Positions 14,925 through 17,644 of a stretch of DNA of 17,644 bases are shown here, piece by piece. The notes under the pieces are model-generated. The model ran no database searches. It saw only the letters and a program-made list of their open reading frames with translations, and had not been told where the DNA came from. This stretch comes from Candidatus Krumholzibacteriia bacterium (GTDB lineage: Bacteria; Krumholzibacteriota; Krumholzibacteriia; LZORAL124-64-63): NCBI GenBank assembly GCA_016744275.1, contig JADGEP010000027.1, forward strand, positions 1 to 17,644, read 5' to 3'. A program made the position numbers and the translations under genes. The stretch's first letter is position 1, and each line of letters starts with the position of its first letter.

Positions 14925-15989
14925 ATGAAATCAAGACAACCGAAATTCGACACACGCGGCTTAGGCCGGACGGGGTTCACCCTGATCGAGGTCGTGGTCG
15001 CCGTGGCCATCATTGCCATCCTGGCCGGCACGGTCACGCCACTGGTTTTTCGCGAGGTTCAGCGGGCGCGTGAAGAGGCGACCTATTCGGAATTGGAAAC
15101 CCTGCGCGATGGCATGTTGGAATTCTACGAAGACACGGGCCGCTTTCCCAGCGAAGCCGAGGGCCTGCTGGCTCTGGTCAATGATCCGACCGTCGTTGGC
15201 TGGGCGGGCCCGTACGTGGGCAACGGCGCGGGTGATCCGGCCGTCGAAGTGACGACCGACGCCTGGGGCACGGTGTACCAGTATGACTTCGGCCCGACGA
15301 CAAATCCGGCGGGCGCGGCCCAGGCCTTGGTCGTCAGTGCGGGCAGTGATCGGTCCCTGACCATGGGCAGCATCGGCAATACCTGGAATCTTTCGGTGAC
15401 CGGCGATGATCTGCACGCGCTGGTGGTGGCAGGGCCCTTGGAGCGACGCAAAATGCGGGCGGCCCAAGCAGAGATGGAAGCGATCGGTGCTGCTGGCCGG
15501 GACTTCTTTGGTGACCAGGCGGCCTTCCCGGCGAGCACCGCCGACCTGACCGACACCTACATGGATCCGGGTTTGAATGGCGGGTCCTATATCGATCCCT
15601 GGAACACGGTCTACCAGATGACGGTCGATACCGGCGGCGCCCAACCGCCCGACTTGGTGATCCGCAGTTTTGGTCCCAACCAGGTCGACAACAACGGTGG
15701 GGGCGACGACATGACTTTGAACATCAGTTCGGTGCCACCGGCGCGAGGCACCACCCGGTACCGACTCGAAGTGGCCCAGTTGCTGTTGAATCAAGATCCA
15801 AACCTAGCGCTGACGGGCAATTGGGCCGTGACCGATCGCGGCGCCCTGAATCTGGCGGCAACTTTTGACAACGACGGCTGGGGACGCGAGTACCAGCTGA
15901 ACGTGAATTCGCGGCTGATCTATTCCACGGGCGCTGACGGCGTCGCGGCGACCACAGCCGACAACATTCCGGTAGGCGCGGGGCCGTAG
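14925..15989 (+). CDS. GspG-like pseudopilin with three tandem C-terminal modules
   Basis: This 354-residue pilin-like protein has a class III signal: a basic leader, then G17 before FTLIE with Glu22 at the conserved +5 position and a hydrophobic helix (18-40). Prepilin peptidase would cut after G17. GspG pseudopilins are normally about 140 residues with one C-terminal D-x-W-G-x-x-Y module and an SxGxDG calcium loop. Here the module recurs three times: TDAWGTVYQY (111-120) with VVSAGSDR (137-143), IDPWNTVYQM (223-232) with IRSFGPNQ (246-253), and NDGWGREYQL (316-325) with IYSTGADG (332-339). Helix-like segments precede the first (53-69) and second (177-195), and a shorter one (278-289) the third. 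The third ends in the most canonical loop. The ATG at 14925 follows GGGGTAGG and starts seven bases after the platform gene. It is probably the fibre subunit of the machine encoded around it, or a large minor subunit. Confidence 0.88.
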   Translation: MKSRQPKFDTRGLGRTGFTLIEVVVAVAIIAILAGTVTPLVFREVQRAREEATYSELETLRDGMLEFYEDTGRFPSEAEGLLALVNDPTVVGWAGPYVGNGAGDPAVEVTTDAWGTVYQYDFGPTTNPAGAAQALVVSAGSDRSLTMGSIGNTWNLSVTGDDLHALVVAGPLERRKMRAAQAEMEAIGAAGRDFFGDQAAFPASTADLTDTYMDPGLNGGSYIDPWNTVYQMTVDTGGAQPPDLVIRSFGPNQVDNNGGGDDMTLNISSVPPARGTTRYRLEVAQLLLNQDPNLALTGNWAVTDRGALNLAATFDNDGWGREYQLNVNSRLIYSTGADGVAATTADNIPVGAGP

Positions 15990-16015
15990 GGTCCGCCCCA
16001 GGAAAGGCAAAGCAA

Positions 16016-17509
16016 GTGAGCAAACAAACGGGATTCTGCATTCGCCGAGACGAGGATGGACTCGTCGGCGCATCCATTGCGACCACCGGACAAGGCTGGC
16101 GGGTGGATGAACTCTCCCACGCCGCGACCGACGGTTCTCTCGCCCGGGAACTCAAAGGCGCCATGGCCAAGTCCGTGACTCCGATCACCTGGTTGTTGGG
16201 CGATGACGATGCGAGCATGTCTCACTTGAATATGCCGAAGCTGCGCCAGAAAGCGTTGCAAGCGGCCTTCGCCGGTAGCCTGGCCCGTGATCATGGCGGC
16301 AAGCCAGGGGATTGGTATCTGAGTTGGAAAGCTTTGCCTCTGCAGGGCGGGGCCGCGGCCCGAAGTCAGCAACCGTACGTGCTATACCAGACGGCCAAGG
16401 CGGGCGCTGACTCAATCCTCAACGAAGCTCGCGGTTGGGGTGCTGCGGTGGAGCGGATGTTGCCGGGGCATCTGGCCCTGGACCTTTTCTACCGTGCCCA
16501 TGGCCCGGAACGTGAAGACCACTCGGTTTGGAATCTGGTCTTTGTTGGCGAGAAAAAACAATTCCTCTGTGTATCGACCCAGGACAGCCAGTTGGTGATC
16601 CGCAATCTTCCGGCCAATCTGTCAACGGATGACGACGGGCAGGAATACCTGGAACGTTTGGCGACGGAAATCGAACGTTCGGCATTTTTTGCCCGCCAAA
16701 CCGAGCACAGCCCCGAGGTGCAAAAAATCATCGTCTGTGGCGACCCCAAAGTGGCGGCGCCCCTGGCGGCTCTCTTGGCGGAGAACTCGTCGGTGCCGGC
16801 GGTGCATTGGCCCATTCAGGAGATGTTTGAATGGGGCCCGTACGAACAACAAGCCGACGACCTGTTGGTTTTGGCCGGAGCCGTTTTGGCTTTGGGCAAG
16901 ACGCCATTCAACCTGCTGCCGGGCAAGGGTCGCCTGCACTTCAGCCGCAGTCTGCGGCGTCAGGTGCTCGTCGGTGCCACCACATGCGCGGTGGCGGCGG
17001 TTCCTTTGCTGATGGTTGGTGGCATCGTCACCGCACACATCCAGGAAAACTATCTGACCAGGGCCAAAGGCCGGCTGGCTGAAGCTCAAGAGCGGGCCCA
17101 TCAGGCGGAGATCGCCTACGACGCGCAAAATGTCCTGTTGGCCCGCGAGGACCGGATCCGGCATTTCGCCCGCACGCGACCGGATTTTGAAGACGTTTTG
17201 CTGCGCCTGGCGGCCTTGACGCCCGGGGAAGTGGTTTTTAAGGATCTGCAAGTGCGCGAACAGATGAATGGACGCTTCCGGTTGCAACTGGAAGGCGAGA
17301 GCCAGGCGGGTTCTGGAGAAATTGCCCAAGGTGCATTCCTCGATTTCATGTCCGCCCTGGACGAGTGCGATTTCCTTTCCCGCCAGGGCGAACCGAGGGT
17401 GATGCAGATCGTCCCCGGCGAAAAAAGCGGCGTCAAAAACACACTGCCCAAGACGACGATGTTCCAACTGGATTTGACCTGGCGCGGCCAGGACAAGGGA
17501 GAAATCTGA
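16016..17509 (+). CDS. PilM-PilN fusion (GspL-like) inner-membrane assembly protein
   Basis: This 497-residue protein starts at GTG 16016, eight bases after GGAAAGG. Residues 1-295 form a cytoplasmic region without sharp motifs but with the size, position and strand pattern of the actin-like PilM / cytoplasmic GspL domain. Next comes FNLLPGKG (298-305), resembling the INLLP motif by which PilN N-termini dock on PilM. A membrane segment (316-341), a coiled coil (343-378) and a ferredoxin-like periplasmic domain (about 390-490; LLRLAALTPGEVVFKDLQV) follow, as in PilN and GspL. In type IV pilus systems PilM and PilN are separate proteins; here they appear joined, as in GspL. It would link the ATPase to the membrane frame. 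It lies between the pseudopilin (26 bases before it) and a probable PilO-like gene that starts one base after its stop. Sequence similarity to named families is faint, so the call leans on architecture and context. Confidence 0.75.
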   Translation: MSKQTGFCIRRDEDGLVGASIATTGQGWRVDELSHAATDGSLARELKGAMAKSVTPITWLLGDDDASMSHLNMPKLRQKALQAAFAGSLARDHGGKPGDWYLSWKALPLQGGAAARSQQPYVLYQTAKAGADSILNEARGWGAAVERMLPGHLALDLFYRAHGPEREDHSVWNLVFVGEKKQFLCVSTQDSQLVIRNLPANLSTDDDGQEYLERLATEIERSAFFARQTEHSPEVQKIIVCGDPKVAAPLAALLAENSSVPAVHWPIQEMFEWGPYEQQADDLLVLAGAVLALGKTPFNLLPGKGRLHFSRSLRRQVLVGATTCAVAAVPLLMVGGIVTAHIQENYLTRAKGRLAEAQERAHQAEIAYDAQNVLLAREDRIRHFARTRPDFEDVLLRLAALTPGEVVFKDLQVREQMNGRFRLQLEGESQAGSGEIAQGAFLDFMSALDECDFLSRQGEPRVMQIVPGEKSGVKNTLPKTTMFQLDLTWRGQDKGEI

Positions 17510-17510
17510 C

Positions 17511-17644
17511 ATGGCTAAAACCAAGAGCACCCGCAGGGTTTCTCGGCGCTCCTTGTTGCTGGGAGTCGGTGTCCTGGCCTGGATAGGTATCCTGGTTGGG
17601 GTGGCGATCCCGGCCTGGCAACACGCTGCTGCCCAGCACAAGGA
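17511..17644 (+). CDS. Probable PilO/GspM-like membrane protein (N-terminal fragment, runs off the window)
   Basis: Only the first 44 codons are in the window. The ATG at 17511 follows GGGAGAAA and starts one base after the preceding stop. The product begins with a strongly basic head (MAKTKSTRRVSRR) and one membrane segment (about 14-34, LLLGVGVLAW onwards), then enters a region with AWQHAAAQHK that could begin a coiled coil. A short cytoplasmic head, one membrane pass and a coiled coil is the layout of PilO and GspM, and the place directly behind PilN/GspL is where those genes usually sit. The identification rests on position and topology, not on recognisable motifs. Confidence 0.6.
   Translation, partial: MAKTKSTRRVSRRSLLLGVGVLAWIGILVGVAIPAWQHAAAQHK

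Noticed and set aside
12034..17644. Calling the operon a standard type II secretion system
   Set aside because: PilM/PilN-like NLLP motif, MshEN ATPase and the absence of minor pseudopilins in the visible part do not fit; the visible genes cannot decide between T2SS, T4P and a related machine.

Overview
The window is GC-rich bacterial DNA with densely packed genes and frequent GTG/TTG starts. Clues to the source are a secreted protein ending in an FlgD-like domain with the NYPNPFNP signature, a tripeptidyl-peptidase-II-like subtilase, and a GreA carried at the end of a very long protein. Together they suggest a member of the FCB-related candidate phyla (for example Krumholzibacteriota, Eisenbacteria or Latescibacterota). 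This is inference from domain habits; no marker gene in the window settles it. No rRNA, tRNA, CRISPR array, insertion sequence or prophage gene was seen.

Layout. 2-2960 (+): a tripeptidyl-peptidase-II-like S8 protease, cut off by the left edge and broken by a frameshift near position 290. It faces a GT4 glycosyltransferase (4280-3003, -) across a perfect 12-bp hairpin that could terminate both. 4451-6805 (+): a membrane sensor histidine kinase without a response regulator beside it. Its 3' end overlaps tail-to-tail with a CobB-type sirtuin (7417-6662, -). 7478-8410 (+): a secreted, C-terminally membrane-anchored zinc peptidase of the MA type, divergent from the sirtuin across 60 bp. 8715-9383 (+): a small secreted protein with a fibronectin-III-like domain and an FlgD-like C-terminal domain. 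9482-11725 (+): the long GreA fusion, sitting directly behind a strong hairpin.

12034 to the right edge: one tight operon for a type IV pilus / type II secretion-like machine. It holds a GspE/PilB assembly ATPase with a c-di-GMP-type MshEN N-terminus, a GspF/PilC platform protein, an unusual pseudopilin with three tandem GspG-like C-terminal modules, a PilM-PilN (GspL-like) fusion, and the start of a probable PilO/GspM-like protein. The ATPase powers the platform, which extrudes the pseudopilin. The PilM-PilN and PilO-like proteins would form the inner-membrane alignment frame.

The parts most worth a second look are the three-module pseudopilin with its c-di-GMP-ready ATPase and hairpin-rich leader, the hairpin directly before the greA ribosome binding site, the frameshifted protease, the convergent kinase/sirtuin overlap, and the degenerate ATP-binding motif of the kinase. 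No clearly new defence or mobile system was found.
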